52,347 nucleotides of DNA from Arcticibacter svalbardensis MN12-7 (lineage in GTDB: Bacteria > Bacteroidota > Bacteroidia > Sphingobacteriales > Sphingobacteriaceae): positions 1 to 52,347 of the forward strand of contig NZ_AQPN01000095.1 in the NCBI RefSeq assembly GCF_000403135.1. Reading direction: 5' to 3'. Within the stretch, counting starts at the first letter, position 1. Every line of letters starts with the position of its first letter. The notes under the pieces were generated by a model. That model was not told the origin of the DNA. It made no database searches and was given only the letters and a program-made list of their open reading frames with translations. Positions 43,915-52,347 of this stretch are shown here, in pieces. The translations under genes were made by a program, and so were the position numbers.

Positions 43915-44370
43915 CTAATGAGGATGTGAGTGCAATGATACGGCTATACGATTCCATGAATTAATAGCTACAACAGCCATAATGAGTTGGGCAGTCTTCA
44001 CTTCTCCAAAAAGTTCAATAACCTTTTTATAGGTCTTATCACTAAGCCCTTTTTTTGAGATCATCGTAATCTCTTCTGTCAGCATTAAAATCGCCTGCTC
44101 TTCCTAATTAAACCAATTAGGTGCTTCCTGCCATGCACTCAATACGAAAATTCTTTTCACATCCTCGCCATACTTGATGGCGTCCTTGATATGCATATTG
44201 AGACAAAAAGCGCAACCGTTTATCTGAGACGCACGAATCTTTAGTAGTTCAAGTTGAATTTTATTGATACCTGCGCTGTGAACAAACTTCTCCACTTCAA
44301 GCAATGAATTGTAAGCTGCGGGTAATACACTATTTAAGTCAAATCTTGATTCTGTTACTGAATTTTCCAT
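43915..44370 (-). pseudogene. AhpD-like carboxymuconolactone decarboxylase gene with amber stop
   Basis: Alkylhydroperoxidase-type protein of the carboxymuconolactone decarboxylase family. The 5' part (88 codons, start ATG 44370, MENSVTESRF) holds the CxxC active site with following histidine, INGCAFCLNMHIKDA. At 44104-44106 there is an in-frame TAG after PNWFN; past it the same frame reads EEQAILMLTEEITMISKKGL through VVAINSWNRIAV and stops at 43915-43917. The complete frame is about 151 codons, the family's normal length. So a single base substitution (for example from CAG, AAG or GAG) appears to break the gene. It follows the Crp/Fnr gene in one operon. Confidence 0.85.
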
Positions 44371-44441
44371 GTTTTGTTTTTTGTTTAAAACAAAAGTGAG
44401 GAATAAACCATCCTGCAAAAATGAACTGAGGTTAAGAAATG

Positions 44442-45014
44442 TTATATTTTTTTTGCTCTTAGCCTGCTCATAAATTGTGGTGTAAAACCAAGGTAGGAGG
44501 CAAGCATATATTGAGGAACACGTTGAATGAAATCGGGATATCGTGCCGCAAAATGTCTGTAAATTTCTTCTTCAGTCATCGTAAACATAAGCTCAACCCG
44601 ATGTTGCGATGCTACTAAAGCTCTTTGCAATATCATCCTGAAATAGCTCTCTATTTTAGGTACCTCATTGAATAGTATAATCCGGTTGCTTTCACTTAAT
44701 AATAGCAATTCTGATTCTTCAATAGCCTGAATGTAACATGATGATGGTTTCTGATATAAAAGACTATCCTGATCCGCTATCCACCAGTTTTCAATACCGA
44801 AGTGCAAAATTTGTTCATTCAGCTTTTTATTGATGAAGTACTGCCTTAAACAACCCTGAACGACAAAGTAATTTCCCTGACAAATTTTTCCTGGCTCAAG
44901 TAGAAACTCTTTTTTATTGAGCTTTATAGGTTTGAGCCTCTCACAAAGAAATTGCCCTTCTTCGGGTTGTAAGGGTACATATCTTTTAATATGATTGAGT
45001 AACGCTGTGTACAT
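44442..45014 (-). CDS. Crp/Fnr-family transcriptional regulator
   Basis: A 190-residue regulator with a cyclic-nucleotide-binding-type domain (about 20-125: LKPIKLNKKEFLLEPGKICQ, then NYFVVQGCLRQYF) and a short C-terminal HTH (about 145-190: TEEEIYRHFAARYPDFI, QYMLASYLGFTPQFMSRLR). The C-terminal HTH is of the compact form common in Bacteroidota, with no cysteines for an iron-sulfur cluster. It lies 71 bp upstream of the AhpD-like gene, which it probably regulates, perhaps in response to oxidative or redox stress (inference). Confidence 0.88.
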   Translation of the reverse strand: MYTALLNHIKRYVPLQPEEGQFLCERLKPIKLNKKEFLLEPGKICQGNYFVVQGCLRQYFINKKLNEQILHFGIENWWIADQDSLLYQKPSSCYIQAIEESELLLLSESNRIILFNEVPKIESYFRMILQRALVASQHRVELMFTMTEEEIYRHFAARYPDFIQRVPQYMLASYLGFTPQFMSRLRAKKI

Positions 45015-45148
45015 AGATCAAAAATACAGTTTGAAATTTAACTATTTTGGGTGGATGTATTTCTTAATTGATACCGAATTACTATCCCCGCTACTCACGG
45101 ATACCTTATCCGATTATTTAAGCAATCAGCAAGCCCCATTGTCCGCTG

Positions 45149-45240
45149 CTCCTCCCTTGCTTCTCCCTTGCTTGTCCGCCTGGAGAGGGAGGACCAAGGG
45201 AGAACCAAGGGACAACCAAGGGATAACCAAGGGAGAAAGA
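45149..45240. repeat. 11-nt tandem and inverted repeat array
   Basis: The left arm has CTCCCTTGCTT twice then GTCC (about 45152-45177); the right arm has four units of the form NAACCAAGGGA (first unit GGACCAAGGGA) with variable first base G, C, T, G (about 45191-45236). Left and right arms are largely complementary, so the region can fold into a long hairpin around GCCTGGAGAGGGA. It lies in a 470-bp gap between the Crp/Fnr gene and the DUF6266-like genes. It is not a CRISPR, and the ORF that runs through it on the plus strand is a by-product. Confidence 0.85.
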
Positions 45241-45442
45241 CCGAAGCAATTTTCAAGCTCTTCCTAATCAATTGCGTTTTTGTCTCCCAGGGTTCATCTA
45301 CTATTTAGGAGGGATTCATTGGTAAGTCCCAGGTTTTAGATTGTAAAAAATGTGTTCAATTCGTTCCTCTGTGAGAAGATTTCGGAAAATTTAACCGAAT
45401 AATCGTAAATGATATTTCCCTATTGTAAATTTATTATAACAT

Positions 45443-45466
45443 AAAGATTAATAAATAATCTTTTTT
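45443..45466 (+). promoter_or_regulatory. Terminator-like hairpin in the DUF6266 leader
   Basis: AAAGATTA (45443-45450), loop ATAAA, TAATCTTT (45456-45463), continuing into TTT: an 8-bp stem with a T6 run, only 21 nt before the ATG of the first DUF6266-like gene. It may end transcription from the repeat region or act as an attenuator in the leader. Confidence 0.5.
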
Positions 45467-45486
45467 GAAACATATTTAATTTTTGC

Positions 45487-46128
45487 ATGATGCGAACAAT
45501 TAAAAACGGCGCAAATGGCGCATTTTCAGGAAAAGTAGGAAGTGTAGTTGGCAGCAACTGGCGCGATGTCGATTACATCAGGGGGCTCTCAAAACGGTCA
45601 ACTAAAAAGCCAACAGAAAAGCAGAGCCAGGCAAGGCGGAATTTTGGCTTATTATCAGAATTTTTAGGTTCGCTCAGAGCAGTGATTGACCAGGGATTTA
45701 AACATGAGGATACCCGAAGGGCAACAGCATTGAACCTGGCGATTCAGGCGAATTATCAGGTTTTTGAGAACGTTCAAGCTGATGCTTTGCCGGATTATGC
45801 AAAGGTCATTTTAAGCAAAGGGAGGTTGGTTGGGAAACCAGCCGGGTGTAATCTTTCGTCAGCAGGAGCAGGTGTGATGCGGATTACCTGGGAGATGTAT
45901 AGTAATTCGGCCCTGGAGAGAGGAGTGGATCAGGCAACGATTGTGCTGTACTCCCCATCTTTGAAAGAGTCTCTGATTTTGAGCGATCAATATTTACGTC
46001 AGGATCAAATGGCAGAAATCCATCTTCCGGGGAGTTGGGCTGATCAAAACCTCTGTGTTTATATGTTCATGACTTCTATGGAAGATCAGAATTCAGATTC
46101 GGTATTTGTTGGATTCTTTACTAACTAG
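45487..46128 (+). CDS. DUF6266-like protein, first copy
   Basis: A 213-residue protein of a family common in Pedobacter-like genomes (recognised by KNGANGAFSGKVGSVVGSN near the N-terminus; identification from memory). Function unknown. No signal peptide, membrane segment or catalytic motif is evident. The C-terminal half is beta-rich (VMRITWEMYSNS, ATIVLYSPSLKESLIL). The N-terminus has two candidate ATGs at 45487 and 45490. The second copy begins 3 bp after its stop codon, so the two are an operon. An AT-rich terminator-like hairpin and an unusual 11-nt repeat array lie upstream. Confidence 0.72.
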   Translation: MMRTIKNGANGAFSGKVGSVVGSNWRDVDYIRGLSKRSTKKPTEKQSQARRNFGLLSEFLGSLRAVIDQGFKHEDTRRATALNLAIQANYQVFENVQADALPDYAKVILSKGRLVGKPAGCNLSSAGAGVMRITWEMYSNSALERGVDQATIVLYSPSLKESLILSDQYLRQDQMAEIHLPGSWADQNLCVYMFMTSMEDQNSDSVFVGFFTN

Positions 46129-46131
46129 ATC

Positions 46132-46760
46132 ATGGCAATATTAAAAAAAATCGCGTTTACGGAGCAATAGGAGATTTGGTTTATTATACAGATCGTGCTG
46201 GAAATCAGCGTACCCGAAAACGACCTGTTCTTTCAGCCACATCCAGTGATAAACAAAAGGGTACACGAATGAAATTCAGCATAGCCATGCAATTCTTAAA
46301 TCCCATCCGTGCGCTGATCAATCGATCCTGGTGTATTCAAACGAGTCGGGGTGTGCTTCCCTTTGATGACGTTTTAGGCAAGATGATCCGTGGGGGCATT
46401 GATGGTGCATATCCTGATTTGCAGATTAATCATGGTGCGGTACAAATAAGCGGAGGAAAGTTGGATGGGCCACTTAACCTTACTTTTGAGATGGCGGGAG
46501 ATGAGGCAGTGCTGACCCGGGAGATCAGTCCCCAGATTAGCCGGACATCTTCTCCGGATGATATCCTTCATTTTGTGCTGGTAAACGACGCAAAAGAGAG
46601 TACCATGGTATTTGAACAGAAGGCTTTACGTGGTGATTTAAGTTTAAGACTAGCGCTTCCTGCCAAGTTTTGGAAGGATGAGTTGCATGGCTTCTTCTTT
46701 TTTGTAAACCATAACGGGAAGGATGCTTCGGCAACTACATATCGGAATTATGTACAATAG
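46132..46760 (+). pseudogene. DUF6266-like protein, second copy, frameshifted at A8
   Basis: Starts at ATG 46132, 3 bp after the first copy. The frame begins MAILKK and then hits a stop, but if one A is added to the A8 run at 46143-46150 the frame reads MAILKKNRVYGAIGDLVYYT and joins the 194-codon open frame (VYYTDRAGNQRTRKRP to NYVQ), giving 209 residues, the length of copy one. The tail (DDILHFVLVNDAKESTMVF) matches the first copy's C-terminal half in style. It may be a pseudogene, a slippage-dependent phase-variable gene, or a sequencing artefact. Function unknown. Confidence 0.78.
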
Positions 46761-46780
46761 AAACCGTATAGTCTCTATTG
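46755..46780 (+). terminator. Hairpin at the end of the second DUF6266 gene
   Basis: CAATAGA (46755-46761) and TCTATTG (46774-46780) pair perfectly, and AC/GT extends the stem inside after one mismatch. It overlaps the stop codon. No T-run follows, so it is a modest terminator candidate. Confidence 0.45.
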
Positions 46781-46916
46781 AATTTGATTAAGAAATAGGA
46801 TAATGTACTAATTCGTACTCTTTGTGAACTTTATTTATATTTTTGCCTTTTTTCTTTAGCGGTATATTGCCGTTTATCCTGCGGGCAGACTTAAAGGCAT
46901 TATCATTATTCCACCG

Positions 46917-48588
46917 TGGCTGTTGCACAACTATAATAAATGTAAATTTTTGCTTTTATAAAAGTTGAAAAATACGTAAATTAAAGGTATGCAAGGCAGA
47001 AAGGACTATACCGAAAAGCTGTTTACCAGCTTCCAGCTATCAAGCCGGGTTCCGAAGGAAAACCTGTATCGCAGACTCCGCGAAACGCTTGATCTGAGCT
47101 TTTTATATAAAGACACAAAAGAACTTTATGGCAAGACCGGCAACCCATCAATTGACCCAGTAGTCTTCTTTAAGCTACTGCTAACTGGTTATCTGGAGAA
47201 CATTACCTCTGACCGTAAACTGGTGGATCATTGCTCTATGCGGATGGATGTTTTGTATTTTCTTGGTTTTGATATTGATGAAGAATTACCATGGCATTCA
47301 ACAATCAGCAGAACAAGGCAGCTTTATCCGGGCATCTCTGTTTGAAACATTGTTCAACAAAGTATTTACCCTGTGCGTAAACGGTGGCATGGTATCTGGT
47401 CATACCCAGGCAGTGGATTCAGCACCAATCAAAGCAAATGCATCTATGGAAAGTGTCGTGCTGAAAGTGCCAGCAAATTCCATAGACAATCACTTCAAAA
47501 AAGTCGAGGAAGAGAATCAGGAAGTTAAAAAGAAGAATGATCCAGCTTCTTCGCCGGCGTATATCACTGCACCGGAGCACCAGTTAAGGCGGGTAAAAAA
47601 GCACCAGCAAAACCTGATTGATAATCGTGTTGGGGCACCAGGGGCATCACACGAAAAAGCACAATTACTTAGCAACAAAACACATTACAATCCACGTGAT
47701 CCGGATGCCCGCATATCAGTAAAGCCTGGCAAGGCTAGAAAACTAAACTATCATTGCAGTATGGCTGTGGATACAGCCGAAGGGGTAATTTCTCATATCC
47801 AGGCGGAATTTGCCGATGGCAGAGATAGCCAATACCTCCCTGGCATTAGCATGCAGGTACAAAACCGATTAAAGAAAAACGAACTTTCAATGACGGATCT
47901 GCTTGCAGATACAGGTTACTCCAATGGCTTCAATTACAATTTCCTGGAGCAAAGAAAAATTACTGGCTGGATACCCGCATTCGGCATGTATAAACCCGAG
48001 ATCGAAGGCTTTCCATATAACAAAGAAAACGATGAATATAGGTGTCCAATGGACAAGCCCTTACCCTTCAAAGGATTTTATACAAGCTTGGATGGCAGTG
48101 TATTTAGAAACTACTGGGCAGCGCCAAAAGAGTGCAAGGCTTGTCCGTTGAGACCAACCTGTGCACCGAATGTACATTGTAGAAAAATCACCAGGACAAT
48201 TTACGACGAACAATACCTCAAGGCTTACAGCAGACAACATAGTAAAAGAGGCAGACAAATGAAAAAACTACGGCAAAGCACAGTAGAATCAGTATTTGGT
48301 AGTTTGACACATTATTACGGATTAAGGGAAATAGGTGTACTGGGCAAAGCCGGTGCCCATAAAGTCATGCTCATGGCGGCAATTGCCTTTAATCTTAAAA
48401 AATACCTGAAAAGAGGAGGAAAGAAACCTTCTTGTGCCTTTTTTAAAGCCATTATAGACGCCTTACATCGGCACCTAATAGCATTTCTGACTAACCCAGT
48501 TAATCAGTACCAGTTCTCTTAGTGGCTAAATAAATCTTCTGATAAGTTAAGTCGATATTTAAGAAAAAAAACTATTGTGCAACAGCCA
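46917..48588 (+). mobile_element. IS1182-type insertion sequence
   Basis: A 1672-bp element. The ends TGGCTGTTGCACAA (46917-46930) and TTGTGCAACAGCCA (48575-48588) are perfect 14-bp inverted repeats. It is flanked by CCACCG at 46911-46916 and 48589-48594, a 6-bp direct repeat that fits a target-site duplication; IS1182 family members usually give 4-bp or longer duplications, so the exact boundary may shift by a base or two. It carries one interrupted transposase gene. The insertion lies in a non-coding gap and breaks no recognisable gene. Confidence 0.88.
46989..48522 (+). pseudogene. IS1182-type transposase, interrupted by a frameshift
   Basis: DDE transposase of the IS1182 family. The first part (46989-47345) reads MQGRKDYTEKLFTSFQLSSR through PWHSTISRTRQLYPG and stops. 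The second part (from about 47333) reads SLFETLFNKVFTLCVNGGMV through the DDE-domain parts and VESVFGSLTHYYGLREI to YLKRGG. The two frames join as LYPASLFETLF if one G of the GGG at 47330-47332 is removed. Total length about 510 residues, normal for the family. Catalytic aspartates are probably in AVDSAPI and LLADTGYS. The shift would make this copy unable to transpose unless a +1 shift happens in translation or the base is an error. Confidence 0.87.
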
Positions 48589-48680
48589 CCACCGTTTTTT
48601 GATAGATGATGAGATGAGTATTTGATAAAAGACCTTGCTAGAAACTAAACCGTTGCTAACAATCTTCATTTGTGTAACGG

Positions 48681-48836
48681 TTAAATCGACTTCATGACTT
48701 TGGCCAAAACGAATTCAGGAATCGTATAAACAAGTCCTTCGATAACATTTATCCTCGTTTTCTGGTAAAGCTTAAGGATGGCTTGGAAGACTAACTCAAT
48801 AACTGGTTTTATGTTAAAAGTCCCAAAATAACCAGA
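48681..48836 (-). pseudogene. Possible decayed coding fragment
   Basis: In the 389-bp stretch right of the IS, the minus strand has a 51-codon frame without an ATG, reading NSGYFGTFNIKPVIELVFQA onward to VYTIPEFVLAKVMKSI and stopping at 48681-48683. The amino-acid mix is like the C-terminus of a real enzyme (short-chain dehydrogenase tails look like this), but no family match can be claimed. The rest of 48595-48983 shows nothing else. Confidence 0.25.
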
Positions 48837-48983
48837 ATTTAATTATGATACTCTATCATCATCTTTGAACAAGACAGTGAATTATGACAGCATATCTGAT
48901 ATTAAACAGTGACCTGTATATCATTAATATTTAGTGACCAATTTGTAGTAAGGAAGTAAGATTGAATTAAAAAGGAATCGCAA

Positions 48984-51900
48984 TTAAATTTTAAGGTAGA
49001 TCTTAAAGGTTGATCCCAAACCCAGCTGACTTTCAACGATAATATTACCACCAGCCGCATCAACTATTTTTTTTGCTAAGTAAAGACCAATACCGTGTCC
49101 TTCAATATCCTGATTTAATCTCCCGTATATATTAAAGATTTGTTCTATATCTCCCTTGGGGATACCTTTTCCATTGTCGTTTACCGATAAAACAAAATGT
49201 TCGGCCTCGCTCCAGGTCCGAATAGTAATTACAGGTGCTACCTCACGCCGAAATTTTATTGCATTTGATATTAAGTTATACACTATACTTCGCAAATTCT
49301 TTTTTGAAAACAGAATTTGCGTTACTTCTAATTTTCGTATTATGTTTGTATTAGATTCTGAAATTTTATTTTCAAGGCTCCATTCAACGTTATTAATTAT
49401 ATCTTCCATATCTACCATTTCGGTTACAATCATATCGTTTTCAACCTTTGCAATGACGGCAATGTTGGTGATCAACACCCGGAACTTTTTAATGGAAGTA
49501 TTAATGATCTTTAACATATTCATCAACTTTGCATCCGACAAAGAAACTTTATTCATCATATCAATACTCATTTCGATGTTACCAAGCGGAGCTAAGAGAT
49601 CATGTGATGTTGCATGAACAAAGTTGTCTAAATCAGAATTGATCCTCTCCAAAGTCTTATTCTTTTTAGCGATTATAACTTGCGTTTGTTTTAGCTCTGT
49701 TATATCATGAAAGGTAATTATAGCTCCGGTATTCTTGTTGGTTGCCTCTTGTAGGTATGGCATAGTCATTATTTGATACCATTTGCCATTATTGGTTTCA
49801 ATTTCTTTAGTAATAATGCCACCATTCGATATTACCTTTTTAATATCATCCGCAATAGTCTCAAATTTGATGTTGGTTGATATGTTACCAAGGGGTCTGC
49901 CAATGTCGGTTTCTAATAAATTTATCTGCTTTACGGTACCCGGCGAAAATTTCATCAACCGCATTTCATTGTCAATAAATAATTGCCCGTTAATATTGCT
50001 CCGGAAATAGTTATTGAGGTCATCATTAATTTCTATCAGCTCCTTGTTTTTTACTTGGTACTCACCATTAATTGTATGAAGTTCTTCATTGACGGACTGC
50101 ATTTCCTCATTTGTACTTTGCATTTCTTCATTTGCAGAAATTAACTCCTCATTGAATGACTGTAAATTTTCATTAGATGTATCTAACTTTTCGTTGGAGA
50201 ACTGAAGTTTGGTTTTTAATTCCTCCAATTCCTCCTCCAGATTAACTACATATTGATCGAGGTATACTTTTTCATCAAATACGGGATCTGCTTGTATTGA
50301 CTTAGCAGATTTATATTCACTGAAAGTTACCAGTAACAAATGGTCTTCTCCTTTTAATTTCAAAGGGCTTATTGACAACCTTATCTTTACGATAAGCTGG
50401 CCCTGTTTGATCTTAATTTCGCTTAGACTAACATCTTCTTTTGTTTTTAAAGCCTTTTTGCTTAGGATATTAAAAGCCACCGCAAGGGGTTTGGGCAATA
50501 GTTCTGAAAGGTTTGAACTAAAGTGTTTAGGAAGTAAATACTTTGTTGTATCACCATAAGATTTAATCACCTGATTGTTTTCATCAACACAAATTGATAA
50601 GTAATCTAAGTTTTCCGCCAGCCGCTCATGCATCGCCTCTGATAATGAATGGTTTGTATTTTCCGACGCCTGATGCCGCGACAAACGTGAAGGTTCATGT
50701 TTGCTATTTAAGAATTCAGGCATGGAAAATGCATCAAAACTTACGGCCCGTTTTGATACCAGGTTCTTATAGATCTTCCATTTTTTTTGGGCAATCTCCA
50801 GATTTTTAATGATGGGCGTAGGGTTTTCGCTGGAACCTAAAAATAAATAGCCATCTTTTTTAAGACCAAATAACAGCATTGCAAAAACTTTCTTTTGCAA
50901 TACAGGTGCCATATAGATAAGTAGGTTTCGGCAGCTGATCATATGCATATTACAATAGGGCGGGTTTTTCACCAGGTCGTGCTCCGCAAAGATCAGCATC
51001 TTTCTTATGACCGGCTTCAACCTGTAATCGTCCCCTTCCTTTAAGAAATACTTTTCAAGTAGTCTGGCAGGTACGTTTTTTGAAATGCTTTTATTGTAAA
51101 CACCCTTGCCTGCACGTACCAGCGCAGCGCTGTCTATATCAGTTGCAAAAATCTTTACAACTATATCTGAGAATTTGCCTGTTAACTGCTCGGCTATTAA
51201 AATTGCGATAGAAGAAGCTTCTTCGCCAGTTGCACATCCGGCTACCCACACCTTAAGTTCCTCGCCCGGGGAAAGTTTCTCCAATATGTCTGGTAGTACT
51301 TTTTTCTGGATAAAACCGAACGCTTCCTTGTCTCTAAAAAACGAAGTAACACTGATCAGGAACTCTTTTGCCAGCGCGTCTACTTCTTCTGGTGTAACTT
51401 TCAAAAAATCAAGATAACTCCCAAGAGTTGTGTGATTCCCAAGTGAAGCCCTTCTTTTTGTTCTTCTTAATATGGTGGGTAATTTGTAGTCTGAAAAGTC
51501 AAGTGGCGATCTTTCTTTGATCAGTTCGATGATGGTTGCGATATTCTTTTCATCCTCTGCCTGTTGAATGGTTGCATTTTCTGCGTTATTAACATAGTTT
51601 TCTATTGCATCAGGCATGGCAATAGGCTCAAGGACAAGATCCACAAACCCGGTAGCGATAGCTTTGGAGGGCATGCTGCCAAACTCTGTAGTTTCAGGGT
51701 TCCGGGCAATCACCATGCCTCCAGCCATCTTAATTGTCTCTATTCCTTCTGAACCATCAGAACCTAAGCCAGACAAGATAATACCAATTGCTTTTTTACC
51801 ACAATCCTTTGCAAGTGAATTAAAGAAGGTATTGATGGTTAGATGAGGACTTTTAATTTTTTCTTTCGCACTTAAATATAATTTATGGTCCTGGATAGTC

Positions 51901-52155
51901 ATGAACTTATCGTTTGGGATAAGATACACCTGATTGCTCCGAACGGTCATTCCGTTTTCAGCTTGTTCAACTTTCAGTTTGCTATGTTTGGCCAGTAATT
52001 CAACCATTCTGCTTTTAAAATCTGGAGACAAATGCTGCACGATAACATAAGAAACCCCGTCAATAGGTGTATGGTCAAAAAAATGAGTTTATCTCTTCCA
52101 TGCCGCCTGCTGAGGCGCCTATAGCGATAATATGGTGTGGATCGACATTGAACAT
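48984..52155 (-). pseudogene. CheB-CheR-PAS-histidine kinase hybrid, frameshifted near its start
   Basis: A hybrid signalling protein of about 1057 residues with CheB methylesterase, CheR methyltransferase, a coiled coil of repeated N-E pairs (NEELISANEEMQSTNEEMQS), a PAS region and a histidine kinase. The 5' end reads MFNVDPHHIIAIGASAGGM from ATG 52155 and stops after NSFF because the T-run on this strand (plus-strand A7 at 52077-52083) has one base too many; with T6 it continues DHTPIDGVSYVIVQHLSPDF into the long open frame, which by itself begins at GTG 52040. CheR has VWVAGCATGEEASSIAIL; the kinase has SHDLLAPLGNI, NLISNAIKFRR, NDNGKGIPKG and GHGIGLYLAKKIV. Without the GxSAGG start the CheB site is incomplete. 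Function: probably two-component signalling outside flagellar chemotaxis. Confidence 0.82.
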
Positions 52156-52347
52156 TATAAAAAATTAATGGCGATAAATAACAACTCTATCGGGTTATGC
52201 AATGTTAACTAAATTAAAGGGCAATATTTTGCTTATAAGTCTACTGTTCGATCCGAAGTAAATGCAATGCAATTGTTTGCGATAAGCCGTTGGAAACAGT
52301 ATCAAATCTGTAAGTAGGAATGCGCTTAGTTAGTAAGCTCGCACTAG
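52156..52347. other. Region upstream of the hybrid kinase gene
   Basis: 192 bp of AT-rich sequence to the window edge, with no ORF or clear repeat. It should contain the promoter of the hybrid kinase gene. Confidence 0.5.

Noticed and set aside
45149-45240. Possible CRISPR array
   Set aside because: The units are 11 nt with no spacers of constant length, and no cas gene is in the window.
44995-45267. 90-codon plus-strand ORF running through the repeat array
   Set aside because: Its first part is the complement of the Crp/Fnr 5' end and its second half is only the translation of the 11-nt repeats; composition is not protein-like.
21286-52347. Second copy of the mnmE 3'-end sequence as a right attachment site
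   Set aside because: Read through by eye; only partial matches such as GTATTGGCA inside the GH3 gene (about 42709), which are chance.
1-52347. tRNA or rRNA genes
   Set aside because: No cloverleaf or rRNA-like stretch was seen in any gap, but a covariance-model scan was not possible here.

Overview
The window looks like chromosome of a member of the Bacteroidota, most likely family Sphingobacteriaceae (Pedobacter or a close relative). The reasons are an ECF sigma / FecR / SusC / SusD locus, TonB-linked porins with STN and carboxypeptidase-like N-termini, a pair of DUF6266-type proteins, a CheB-CheR-PAS-kinase hybrid, and TAnnTTTG-like promoter elements with weak Shine-Dalgarno sites. The genus is an inference from gene content; there is no rRNA or tRNA gene in the window to fix it.

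1-21.3 kb is ordinary, intact chromosome. An arginine cluster comes first: arginine decarboxylase, a CtlX-type hydrolase and arginine deiminase on the minus strand, divergent from argS. A tightly packed plus-strand run follows (Nudix hydrolase, bioA, PAP2 phosphatase, aldo/keto reductase, UbiD-like decarboxylase). Then come a FadL-family outer-membrane protein with a Tyr/Gly-rich lipoprotein, proS, an egtB-egtD ergothioneine pair, a cystathionine gamma-synthase/lyase-type enzyme, a TIGR02757 protein and mnmE.

21.3-28.6 kb is an accessory segment abutting the 3' end of mnmE, which is a known integration site in other bacteria. It carries a Zn-finger/HTH protein, a tyrosine recombinase, an excisionase-like protein, an intracellular trypsin-like protease paired with a DUF3800 protein, a 104-aa orphan and an AAA ATPase. 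The AAA ATPase loses its own C-terminus and reads straight into the tail of a NIPSNAP gene, which is itself frameshifted. This marks a deletion or recombination scar, and the protease-DUF3800 pair is a candidate for an undescribed defence or stress module.

29-43.9 kb is one polysaccharide-utilization-type locus: ECF sigma factor (with a strong hairpin ending 4 nt before its start codon), FecR, SusC, SusD, glycerophosphodiester phosphodiesterase, Cys-type sulfatase, CehA/McbA-like PHP hydrolase, GH3 glycosidase and a TetR regulator. The enzyme set (phosphodiesterase + sulfatase + GH3) is unusual for a simple glycan and suggests a sulfated and/or phosphodiester-linked glycoconjugate.

43.9-52.3 kb is a decaying accessory region: an AhpD-like gene with an in-frame amber stop beside a Crp/Fnr regulator, an 11-nt tandem and inverted repeat array, two DUF6266-like genes (the second shifted at an A8 run), a complete IS1182-type element with 6-bp flanking repeats and a shifted transposase, and a CheB/CheR/PAS/histidine kinase gene shifted at a T7 run. 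Five ORFs between 28 and 52 kb are interrupted while none is in the first 21 kb. Either this is genuine decay or phase variation, or it reflects homopolymer errors in the assembly.
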